DNA of 32,145 bases from Candidatus Kaiserbacteria bacterium RIFOXYD1_FULL_42_15. GTDB lineage: Bacteria > Patescibacteriota > Minisyncoccia > Phycocordibacterales > UBA918. The stretch covers positions 29,408-61,552 of the forward strand of contig MFMT01000042.1 of assembly GCA_001783565.1 (NCBI GenBank). The letters are read 5' to 3'. A program made the translations under genes and the position numbers. A model generated the notes under the pieces. The model made no database searches. It was not told the origin of the DNA and worked only from the letters and a program-made list of their open reading frames with translations. This document shows, in pieces, positions 20,184 through 28,829 of the stretch. Numbering within the stretch: position 1 is the first letter of the stretch; every line of letters starts with the position of its first letter.

Positions 20184-20341
20184 ATACCATCCCCAATTAA
20201 CGCTTGGACATAAACGCCTTTCAAAATTTTGAGCGAAAAGCAAGCTGGAGTCCGAAGCATATTGGTATATGTTGAGGGCGAAGCGCGGTTTTGTAGCCAA
20301 AATTTGGGATTGCGTGTCCAATGGTTAATTGGAGATGGTAT
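20184..20341. repeat. Dispersed element family B, copy 2 with 18-bp terminal inverted repeats
   Basis: ataccatccccaattaac...gttaattggagatggtat (17/18) flanking ttttgagcgaaaa...ttgtagccaaaattt. Confidence 0.7.
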
Positions 20342-20798
20342 AAGGTAATCGCGATTCACTATTCACGGTTTCTCGTGGCTTAGTGGTCGTGCCAATCTGA
20401 ATGGTTTTAGTGGTGGTAGATTTGGCATTCATATTCGTTGAAGAACTAATCCTAATTTCAATCGGTGATTGATTCTGTTCTTCCCCTGATGATTTGGAGA
20501 CAGTAGTTGAGGTGGCAACGGAAGCAGAGAGGGTAGTGCTGGCAGATTGCCACACATTGGCCACAGATTTTTTTGCGCCCTCAAATTGGTTTTTTATTTG
20601 AGTTAAAAAACCAGAAAATGGAGCCGCCCCGACCGCTTCACTCTCCACCCCGCCAGAGATGTTTGAAAAACTTGCTGGTAAAGATACCAACCAAACCACT
20701 ACCAAAATAGCGGTAAAAACAAAAGCACTGCCAAAAGCATATCGCTCACGCACATGTTTTGGTTTTGTTCTTATTTTGTCTAGGGTTTCGAAGAACAT
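20325..20798 (-). CDS. Hypothetical membrane-anchored protein
   Basis: One TM near N-terminus, Ser/Thr-rich C-terminus; stop lies inside repeat element. Confidence 0.6.
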   Translation of the reverse strand: MFFETLDKIRTKPKHVRERYAFGSAFVFTAILVVVWLVSLPASFSNISGGVESEAVGAAPFSGFLTQIKNQFEGAKKSVANVWQSASTTLSASVATSTTVSKSSGEEQNQSPIEIRISSSTNMNAKSTTTKTIQIGTTTKPRETVNSESRLPYTISN

Positions 20799-20827
20799 AT
20801 TTTAATAAGCAACCCTGCGGGTAGTAG

Positions 20828-21466
20828 CTAGACGGAGAGGACAACGACATCACCCTCCATAACAACTACATCACGTTTCTTGATTGTCAGTTTATCGACT
20901 GGTTTAACGGTCTCTGCCCCCACCTCTTTCAAAAAGGTATTCAATGATGTTTTATCATAGTGCATCGGCAAAATAAGTCTTGCCTCCAACTTGGTTGCCA
21001 GCTTGGCAGCGGCTGGTACATCCAAAACATCTCCGCCACCAATCGGTACAAATAATATATCAATATCGCCTAACTCACCAAGAATTTTTGGGTCAATTTC
21101 CGCATCGCCAAGAGCCCCTAAAAACACTAAATTCATTTCTTCCAGACGTACCTGATAAATAGTATTGAAGTGCTCCACATTTTCATAAGTGGTTTTTACA
21201 CCAAAACCACGGACCGTCACTTCACCAATTTCATATTCGCCAGGACCCGACACTACAAATGGTTGCTTGTTGCCAAGGGCTACTTGGCTAGAACCGTTGA
21301 AGTTTGGATGGTTAAGTGAAATAAAGGCCACATCTGAACCAAACTTTACTGATGTTAATTTAGATTCCTTCGCAATCGGATCAAAAGCCAGAGTGGTGTT
21401 ACCAAACGATACCTTAAAACATTGCCCACCGTGATATGTAATAACCATAATGACAGTAGTATACAA
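20828..21466 (-). CDS. MBL-fold metal-dependent hydrolase-like protein
   Basis: 'ITYHGGQCFKVSFGNTTLAFDP', 'FISLNHPNFNGS', 'RLILPMHYD'. Confidence 0.75.
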   Translation of the reverse strand: MYTTVIMVITYHGGQCFKVSFGNTTLAFDPIAKESKLTSVKFGSDVAFISLNHPNFNGSSQVALGNKQPFVVSGPGEYEIGEVTVRGFGVKTTYENVEHFNTIYQVRLEEMNLVFLGALGDAEIDPKILGELGDIDILFVPIGGGDVLDVPAAAKLATKLEARLILPMHYDKTSLNTFLKEVGAETVKPVDKLTIKKRDVVVMEGDVVVLSV

Positions 21467-21554
21467 GAAGAGAGCGGAAATAGAAAATAGAATATGGAAA
21501 ATAGTTGAATAGTTTAATAGTTACAGTTGCATGGTTGTATGGTTGCAATTAATG

Positions 21555-21710
21555 CAACGTTGTCTTCGCGAGGAGCGAGCGCACGAGTGACGTGGCGATC
21601 CAGGGTGGCGACGATGACGAACGGTGTGGATTGCCGCGCTGTGGCTCGCCTGTCTGCCATGCCTGCCCTGCATACGCAGGCATGGCATGCAGGGCAGGCA
21701 GGCAAAGACG
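21555..21710. repeat. Mosaic intergenic repeat with expanded nested palindrome
   Basis: tcttcgcgaggagcgagcg...gtggcgatccaggg...tggattgccgcg...ggcaaagacg. Confidence 0.75.
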
Positions 21711-21920
21711 TGACTTTCCCATATTCAATATTCTATTTTCCCTTGCCATTTTTCATTTTCTTTGTTATATTTTTCCCACTTCGTAAGAAGATTATTAGTT
21801 TCTAGCGACACACGTTTAACCCCGCACTCACGGACAATGGCCGGTAGAAAAATTCAAAGAATTTTTCTACCTCGCGAAATGGTTGTGCGGACGCGTGTCG
21901 TCGGAAGTAAACATATATAT

Positions 21921-23039
21921 ATGTCAGATGTAACTACTCCAGTCGCTGATTCGACTGAAGCTAAAGGAGGTGTGATGCAGTTGTTGGCTGCCAACCTGCC
22001 GGACGCGCCAAAAGAAGGACAATTAATCGAGGGGACTGTTTCGGCTATTGGCCGAGCCCGACTGTATGTAGACCTACCACCATTTGGTACTGGTTTGATT
22101 TTTGGTCGTGAATATATGAACGCGCGCGATATTCTGCGTAAAGTTAGTGTTGGTGATACTATCGCCGCCAAAATTGTCGATACCGCCAACGAAGATGGTT
22201 ATATTGAATTATCTCTCAAGGAGGCTCGCCAAGCATTGATTTGGGCTGACGCTGACGAAGCGGTCAAACGAGGGACTGTTATGAGTTTGGAAGTTAAAGA
22301 GGCCAACAAAGGCGGTTTGATTATTGAGTGGCAGGGTATTCAAGGATTCCTTCCAGCTTCACAACTCGGATCTGACAATTATCCTCGAGTTGATAATGGC
22401 GACAAGGACAAAATCCTACACGCTCTTAATTCACTAGTAGGTAAACACCTCAGTGTGGTTATGATTACTGCTGATCAGAAGGAACATAAACTTATCTTCT
22501 CAGAAAAAGGACCCCAAGAAAAAGAAGAAAAAGAAGAAAAAGTTGGTAGGTATGAAGTTGGGGAGATTCTAAATGGTGAAGTAACCGGGGCTGTTGATTT
22601 CGGTATCTTTGTTAAGATTGAACAAGGACTGGAAGGACTGGTTCACATTTCTGAACTTGATTGGGGACTGGTAGAAGACACTCGCACCCTGTATAAAGTC
22701 GGAGATAAGGTTAAGGTTAAAGTCATTGAGGTAAAAGATGATAAGATTTCTCTATCCATCAAACAACTTCGTGATAACCCTTGGACTGAAGCTGCTAAAA
22801 AATATGCCAAGGATCAAGTAGTGCCTGGTGTTGTGATTAAATACAACAAGCACGGTGCTTTGGCCTCTATCCAAGAAGGAGTGGCTGGTTTAGTTCATAT
22901 TTCCGAATTTGAAACCGAACAAAATTTGAAAGCAAAACTTTCACTTGGTAATGTCTACCAATTCAAAATCACTCTTTTTGAACCGACTGAACAACGCATG
23001 ACATTATCATACAAGGAAGCAAATCAAGAAATAAAATAA
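21921..23039 (+). CDS. Multi-S1-domain RNA-binding protein (S1-like)
   Basis: Repeated S1 motifs 'GEVTGAVDFGIFVKIEQGLEGLVHISEL'; start chosen at ATG 21921. Confidence 0.85.
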   Translation: MSDVTTPVADSTEAKGGVMQLLAANLPDAPKEGQLIEGTVSAIGRARLYVDLPPFGTGLIFGREYMNARDILRKVSVGDTIAAKIVDTANEDGYIELSLKEARQALIWADADEAVKRGTVMSLEVKEANKGGLIIEWQGIQGFLPASQLGSDNYPRVDNGDKDKILHALNSLVGKHLSVVMITADQKEHKLIFSEKGPQEKEEKEEKVGRYEVGEILNGEVTGAVDFGIFVKIEQGLEGLVHISELDWGLVEDTRTLYKVGDKVKVKVIEVKDDKISLSIKQLRDNPWTEAAKKYAKDQVVPGVVIKYNKHGALASIQEGVAGLVHISEFETEQNLKAKLSLGNVYQFKITLFEPTEQRMTLSYKEANQEIK

Positions 23040-23050
23040 CAGTAAATAAA

Positions 23051-23085
23051 CAAAAAGACACGGGATCATGCTCGTGTCTTTTTTG
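23051..23085. terminator. Terminator between convergent genes
   Basis: aaaaagacacgggatcatgctcgtgtcttttttg. Confidence 0.75.
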
Positions 23086-23164
23086 TTATCAATCTGCGAG
23101 GTCAGACCCCACAGATTGGGTGATGTTGTGGCGAAAGGTAAAAAACTTAAGGGTAGGGCTTTTT

Positions 23165-23761
23165 TTAATTAAACTTATTCATCGCTACTGTATGGCCTTC
23201 TGTTACAATCATAGCGATGGCGGCACAGGCAGACTCTTTTGCTTCCTTAAGGGCATTCTGCTCACGCTTCCCAAAACCACCCAAGACAAACCTCTCTAGT
23301 ATGCCGCCTCCACCCGGCCTCTTTATAGTTCCTTGTTGCCATGGCCAGAAGCCACTCTTACCAATACCAATTCGTACTCGCACAAAGTCCTTGGTATTGA
23401 GCTTATCAATAATCGAGGCAATGCCGTTATGTCCCCCACTTCCTCGGCCGAATGACACCCTTACTTGTCCCAGTGGTAAATCAACATCGTCATGAAGAAC
23501 GACTAGATGATCTGTTTCGACACTTGGCACCAATTTTTTCACCGCCCTACCAGAATTATTCATGAAAGTATCAGGATATAGCACCATGACGTCTTGTTGC
23601 TCCAATTGACCCGCACTCACTTTCCCACTATACTGGGCGGATAAAACCGCTGGAGGCAATCCTGCCCCTGAGACTAAAATATCAAGCACCATCCACCCGA
23701 TATTATGTCGGGTGTTCTGATATTTTTCTCCCGGGTTTCCTAGACCCACGATGTAATACAT
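23165..23761 (-). CDS. pth: Peptidyl-tRNA hydrolase
   Basis: 'IVGLGNPGEKYQNTRHNIGWMVLD', 'DTFMNNSGRAV', 'VLHDDVDLPLGQVR..GSGGHNGI'. Confidence 0.93.
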   Translation of the reverse strand: MYYIVGLGNPGEKYQNTRHNIGWMVLDILVSGAGLPPAVLSAQYSGKVSAGQLEQQDVMVLYPDTFMNNSGRAVKKLVPSVETDHLVVLHDDVDLPLGQVRVSFGRGSGGHNGIASIIDKLNTKDFVRVRIGIGKSGFWPWQQGTIKRPGGGGILERFVLGGFGKREQNALKEAKESACAAIAMIVTEGHTVAMNKFN

Positions 23762-23908
23762 CCAAAAATCATACCACAGCGGAAGTCATTTAGACCAATT
23801 TATCGGTAATTAAAAATAAATCACAAACAAAAACCATTCAGAGTCACTTAAATTCAGTCATAGTAAATTACTAAAATCGCAAAATTTGCGAAGCTGATTT
23901 TTATCGCG

Positions 23909-23914
23909 TATAAT
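23909..23914 (+). promoter_or_regulatory. Putative -10 TATAAT upstream of lepB
   Basis: cgcgTATAATac, 17 nt before ATG 23932. Confidence 0.5.
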
Positions 23915-23931
23915 ACAATTACTTCACCACT

Positions 23932-24582
23932 ATGAACTTGTTCTCTACTAAAAAATCAACTTCGGAAGATACCACCATCATCACCGATAATGAAAATAAT
24001 TTTGCTCCGACCCAGGAAAAAAAAGAGCACCCGATTCTTGAAATTATTCGTTTTTCTCTCATTGCCCTTATAATTGTTATCCCAATTCGGATGTTTATTG
24101 CCCAGCCATTCATTGTTTCTGGCGCCTCAATGGAAAACACCTTCCACACCGGCGAATATTTAATCGTGGACCAATTGAGTTACCATTTTAATCAGCCCAG
24201 TCGGGGTGATGTAATTGTTTTTCGTTACCCTCGTGATCCTTCAAAGTTTTTTATTAAACGCGTTATTGGTTTGCCTGGTGAAACTATTGTAATTGAAGGA
24301 CCAACTATCCATATCAAAAATAAAAATAATCCAGAGGGTTTTGTTTTGGAAGAGCCATATATCAAAAGTATGAATAATAGCACCAATATGACTGAAGTAT
24401 TGGGTGATCGTGAATATTTTGTTATGGGTGATAACCGAGATCAAAGTTCCGACTCCAGGGCATGGGGAATCTTACAACAAGATCGGATTATCGGTCATGC
24501 TTTTATCCGACTTTTTCCACCACAGAAATTTAAGTACCTTCCCGGCGCCATTACTAACACAACTGTTACCAGTTCATCATAA
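23932..24582 (+). CDS. lepB: Signal peptidase I
   Basis: 'PFIVSGASMENTFHTGEYLIVDQL', 'RGDVIVFRYP..FIKRVIGLPGETI', 'YFVMGDNRDQSSDSR'. Confidence 0.93.
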   Translation: MNLFSTKKSTSEDTTIITDNENNFAPTQEKKEHPILEIIRFSLIALIIVIPIRMFIAQPFIVSGASMENTFHTGEYLIVDQLSYHFNQPSRGDVIVFRYPRDPSKFFIKRVIGLPGETIVIEGPTIHIKNKNNPEGFVLEEPYIKSMNNSTNMTEVLGDREYFVMGDNRDQSSDSRAWGILQQDRIIGHAFIRLFPPQKFKYLPGAITNTTVTSSS

Positions 24583-24593
24583 TTAAAATCAGT

Positions 24594-25766
24594 ATGCATA
24601 CAGAATGTAGTCCAACTGAGTTTTTGAAAATTGCTTCTCATACCGCCGAATATTTTGGGTTTAAAACAATAGAGGTGTTACGTAAAGATCCGATTTGTAA
24701 AAGTTGCGAAACTACCCTATCACATACAATTACTAAAGAAGATAGCCGACTCGATAATGCTAGCGGGTTAATTACTCGTGGGTTAGAGGTCTTCTGTAAC
24801 GAAAATCTACATGCTATTAATGGTCCAGTTTTGCTTTATACGATAGATACTACTGACACTAATGAAACAGCTGTTTCTTTTCATATTTTTAATGTTCAAA
24901 AAAGTATTGCCGAGGCCATATTGATTCAGCTTAGTCATGCTCTGACGGGAGAACTTGGCTACACAGACTATGTGGTTAAAATTAACTCCTTAGGTGACAG
25001 TGACTCAATGATTCGCTACAGTCGTGAAATAACCAATTTTTTGCGTAAACGTTTGGATTCAATGCCTCAAGAGGCCCGTGAACTAATGAAAGTACACGCT
25101 TTTACTGCTCTCCAATATCTAGTAGAACAAGGACATGAACTATCTCTTAAAAGTCCTAGTCCATTGGAATATTTAAGTGACCAGAGCCGTAAACACTTTC
25201 GCGACATTATTGAATATTTAGATATGAGTGCCACTCCTTATGAAATCGATCCAAAAATGCTTGCTCATCATGAGTATTATTCTGACACCCTATTTTCTAT
25301 CGACTTGCCGGCCATGACAGGAATGTCTACACCATCGCTCAGTTTGCGTGGTGGACGTTTTGATGAGTATGTTGAGCGTAAAACTCACCACCACACACCA
25401 GCCGTCGGTGCGGTCGCTATCCTACACGAAAAACCATCCCCTGCCCGTAATCCTCGTTTTAAGCTCCAGACACCAATTATTTATATAATTCAGCTTGGTT
25501 TTGGTCCCAAAATCAGAAGTTTGATGATAATCGATGAGTTACGTAAAGAAGGTATTTCAGTTTACCAAGACCTTGCCAACGATTCACTGTCAGCCCAACT
25601 TCGTAATGCTGAAGCGTGTGGTGTTAAATACGTTATTATTATCGGTCAAAAAGAATTCGTTGATGGTACAGTCATTTTGCGCGACATGGAAGCAAGAAGA
25701 CAGGAACCAATTCCGTGCGAAGCATTGCTACGAAAATTAAAACGAAATAATACCGTCACTGTCTAG
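24594..25766 (+). CDS. Degenerate class II aaRS-like (HisRS-like) protein with C-terminal anticodon-binding domain
   Basis: 'LSLRGGRFDEYVERKT..PAVGAVAIL' motif 3-like; 'ISVYQDLANDSLSAQLRNAEACGVKYVIIIGQKEFVDGTVILRDM' HGTP_anticodon-like. Confidence 0.7.
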   Translation: MHTECSPTEFLKIASHTAEYFGFKTIEVLRKDPICKSCETTLSHTITKEDSRLDNASGLITRGLEVFCNENLHAINGPVLLYTIDTTDTNETAVSFHIFNVQKSIAEAILIQLSHALTGELGYTDYVVKINSLGDSDSMIRYSREITNFLRKRLDSMPQEARELMKVHAFTALQYLVEQGHELSLKSPSPLEYLSDQSRKHFRDIIEYLDMSATPYEIDPKMLAHHEYYSDTLFSIDLPAMTGMSTPSLSLRGGRFDEYVERKTHHHTPAVGAVAILHEKPSPARNPRFKLQTPIIYIIQLGFGPKIRSLMIIDELRKEGISVYQDLANDSLSAQLRNAEACGVKYVIIIGQKEFVDGTVILRDMEARRQEPIPCEALLRKLKRNNTVTV

Positions 25767-25823
25767 GGCATTCGTGTTTATTAATTGCTCCACATTATTT
25801 AAGTAGATGATATCTAGACTTCT

Positions 25824-26605
25824 GGATTGCCTGCCTGCACATGTATAACACCTAACGAGCCAGCAGGTGGGCTTCATGACGACTTGCAAAAACGGTAGTC
25901 TTCGTCATTGCGAGAAGGGTGACCGCAGTCTAATGACGTGGCAAATCCATGACCGTACAGAAACGTGGATTGCTTCGTTGTGACTCGCAAAGACGGGTAC
26001 GAAGAACGACACCCCACCATCGTCTTTGCGAGGAATGAGCTGGCAAGCAAATGACGTGGCAATCCACACCATCACCGTCTTTGAGGAGGGAGCTGGCAAG
26101 CGTGAAAAAGTGACTCAATGTTGTGTAAAATAATAAGCGTAGCGACTATATTTTTCATACATAGAATTTTTTATCCTTAATAAAAATTCTTGCACTTTGC
26201 AGCCAACTTGAGCTGGTTTGTACCCACCTTTAGCTGCGAGCAAAGCGTGGCAGGAAATAAAATAGCCAATGAGTGGACAGTCCCTGTTAAGGTGAGAAAT
26301 GTCTGGGTGAGAAAGTCCAGTGGACTTTCTCAAGAGGTTGCCTACTATTTTGCAAAAATAGCGTCAACCTGAACAGCTTCTGTATAGAAGACATTTCGCA
26401 GCCACATTGAGCTAGTTTTACCCACCTTTAGCTGCGAGCGAAGCGTGGCAGGAAATAAAGTAGCCAATGAGTGGACAGTCCCTGTTAAGGTGAGAAAAGC
26501 ATGGGATGCTTTTCGCAAGACTCATTGAGGGATTTTGTGAGTGCAACTAAACAAAATACCCAATGAGTGGACAGTCCCTGTAAGGGAGCAACGTGGTGAT
26601 CCAGG
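25824..26605. repeat. Large compound block of nested/tandem mosaic repeats and type-1 elements
   Basis: At least three GCAATCC-type repeats followed by several type-1 cores ending 'GGACAGTCCCTGTtAAGG'; near-duplicate blocks about 26200-26293 and 26399-26492. Confidence 0.8.
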
Positions 26606-26740
26606 ATAATTACTGAGTGTATTGTTTCTTGAAACCTTTAGCTACCTCTTAAACGAAAGGTGGTTTTTGGGGTGGGGTACTAGGAAGTTTCTTTGGCCCA
26701 GAAATAGTCAAGAATTAATTAGTATGGGTAATTTGTTACC

Positions 26741-26769
26741 TTGCACTTTTTCTTCAGGAATGCTATGCT
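26741..26769 (+). promoter_or_regulatory. Promoter TTGCAC-17-TATGCT
   Basis: ttgcac 26741-26746, 17-nt spacer, tatgct 26764-26769; ATG at 26781. Confidence 0.6.
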
Positions 26770-26780
26770 CTTGCCCACAT

Positions 26781-27026
26781 ATGGCAACAAACGTTGAAGT
26801 AGAAAAAAATACCAATGAGAGTAGTGCGAACGTAATTCGTCGTTTTACTAAGCGTGTTCAGGGAGCTGGCATTGTTCCTAAGGTTCGTAGTGGTCGTTAT
26901 CATAACCGTATTAAGAGTCGCAATGTACAGAGATTTGCTCGTCTTAAAAAACTTGGCAAAAAAGAAGTTTACGAAAAATTACTTAAGCTTGGAAAAATTC
27001 AAGAACAACGTCGCGGCCACCGCTAG
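26781..27026 (+). CDS. rpsU: Ribosomal protein S21-like (bS21)
   Basis: 'NVIRRFTKRVQGAGIVPKVRSGRYHNRIKSRNVQRFARLKKLGK'. Confidence 0.72.
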   Translation: MATNVEVEKNTNESSANVIRRFTKRVQGAGIVPKVRSGRYHNRIKSRNVQRFARLKKLGKKEVYEKLLKLGKIQEQRRGHR

Positions 27027-27036
27027 AATAAAATAG

Positions 27037-27070
27037 GCAGATAACCCCACTCACATGAGTGGGGTTATCT
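27037..27070 (+). terminator. Rho-independent terminator-like hairpin
   Basis: gataaccccactcacatgagtggggttatctta. Confidence 0.75.
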
Positions 27071-27101
27071 TATTGAGTGAATCATGTCATACTAAGTAAA
27101 T

Positions 27102-27485
27102 ATGCCACCTTTTACACTTTCAACCACCATAAAAAATTACCCCAAACAAATTCCTTACGAAACAATCAAGAATGATATTCTTGGTAAGCGCTATTCTCTG
27201 TCTTTCACACTTGTAGGTAAAAACCGCGCTCAAAAAATAAATCAAACTACCCGCAAAAAGGATTACGCCCCAAACGTACTCTCGTTCCCTCTTGATATCA
27301 ATTGCGGTGAAATTGTCCTCTGTCCCGAAGTGGCCCGCCCTGAGGCCAAGGATTTTTCATTAACTAAAGACGGCTACATTGCTTTTCTATTTATCCACGG
27401 TTTACTTCATTTGAAAGGATACGACCATGGCGATACAATGGAGAAGCTGGAGAGACGATATGTTAGTAAATATAGCCTTGTTTAA
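27102..27485 (+). CDS. ybeY: rRNA maturation RNase YbeY
   Basis: 'PNVLSFPLD' and metal-binding 'FIHGLLHLKGYDHGD'. Confidence 0.88.
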   Translation: MPPFTLSTTIKNYPKQIPYETIKNDILGKRYSLSFTLVGKNRAQKINQTTRKKDYAPNVLSFPLDINCGEIVLCPEVARPEAKDFSLTKDGYIAFLFIHGLLHLKGYDHGDTMEKLERRYVSKYSLV

Positions 27486-27513
27486 ATTAGATTAATTCAC
27501 TACACATTATATT

Positions 27514-28686
27514 ATGTCAGAACATATCATTACTGGAATTGATGTCGGCACCTACCAAGTAAAGGTGGTGATTGTTCGTGTTTCTCACCAAAAAAATGAA
27601 CCCCATGGGTTACCACAGATAATAGGTACCGGCCATGCCGAAAGCAGAGGATTGCGTAATGGCTATATCATGAACGAATCCGATGTTATCCGTAGTATCA
27701 GAAGTGCCGTAACTCAAGCTGAAAAAACCGCAGGTGTCAGTGTAAAAAAGGCCTACCTATCTATCGGTAGTGTGGGGTTAGATGAAATTATTTCCACCGG
27801 TGAAGTCATCACTTCGCGAGCTGATTCAGAGATTACGACCATTGATATTGAGAAGGCCAGCCAAGATAGTGAGGATCGTATCACTGATCACATCCCCAAT
27901 CGGAAAATAATCCATGCCATACCCCTGCGCTTTCGGATTGATGGTGAACCGGTACTAGGAAAACCAGAAGGTATGCGTGGTACCAAACTTGAAGTCGACA
28001 CACTTTTTATCACTACTTTTGAACAACATCTTAATGATCTTATTGGCGCTGTCGAACGTACTGGTATTTATGTTGAAGATGTGATGGCTTCACCTCTAGC
28101 GGCTAGCTTTGTTATCTTAAACAAGGCCCAGCGCCGAGCAGGTTGCATTATGGCCAATATAGGCGCTGAGACAGTCTCCACGGTTGTTTTTGAGGACATG
28201 ACCCCAATTTCACTTAAGGTTTTCCCTATTGGCGCCAACGACATCACCAACGACATTGCTCTCGGATTAAAGATTACTTTAGAAGAGGCAGAGAAAGTTA
28301 AACGTGGTAGTATCACCACTACTAATTATCCAAAGAAAAGACTGGAGGAAATTATCAACGCTCGCCTTAGTGATATTTTTGAGCTAATTAATTTACACCT
28401 CAAGAAAATAAAAAAAGACGGTTTGCTTCCGGCTGGAATTATATTGACCGGTGGTGGCTCTATTACTCTTGGTATTCAGGAATTTGCCCGTAACACGCTA
28501 AACCTCCCGGCCAGAATCGCCACTTTGGAGTTTGATAAAAATACCAAAATACGCGACGCTTCTTGGGCTGTCGCTTATGGACTATGCATGATCGGAGCCA
28601 GTGACGGCGAAGAATCAACCACCATTGGCATCACTAAACAAGCCAAAAGAACTATTCTAGATTGGCTCAGTCAGTTCCTTCCATAA
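27514..28686 (+). CDS. ftsA: Cell division protein FtsA
   Basis: 'ITGIDVGTYQVKVVI', SHS2 subdomain region, 'ILTGGGSITLGIQEFA'; upstream of ftsZ. Confidence 0.92.
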   Translation: MSEHIITGIDVGTYQVKVVIVRVSHQKNEPHGLPQIIGTGHAESRGLRNGYIMNESDVIRSIRSAVTQAEKTAGVSVKKAYLSIGSVGLDEIISTGEVITSRADSEITTIDIEKASQDSEDRITDHIPNRKIIHAIPLRFRIDGEPVLGKPEGMRGTKLEVDTLFITTFEQHLNDLIGAVERTGIYVEDVMASPLAASFVILNKAQRRAGCIMANIGAETVSTVVFEDMTPISLKVFPIGANDITNDIALGLKITLEEAEKVKRGSITTTNYPKKRLEEIINARLSDIFELINLHLKKIKKDGLLPAGIILTGGGSITLGIQEFARNTLNLPARIATLEFDKNTKIRDASWAVAYGLCMIGASDGEESTTIGITKQAKRTILDWLSQFLP

Positions 28687-28829
28687 CATTTTTCTATATC
28701 CGTCAAACACACAAATCCGGTATTAGTCAATATCGTGACAGATGTTTTTAATACCTGTATGATATGGATACTTAGCAGACGGTAATAGCAACCCGGCTAG
28801 TGGAGGTAATCGGTATTAAATAATTATTT

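Noticed and set aside
25874-26372. Short ORFs (60-72 aa) across the 25.8-26.6 kb repeat block
   Set aside because: Entirely made of repeat modules and hairpins; no RBS or protein-family similarity recognised.
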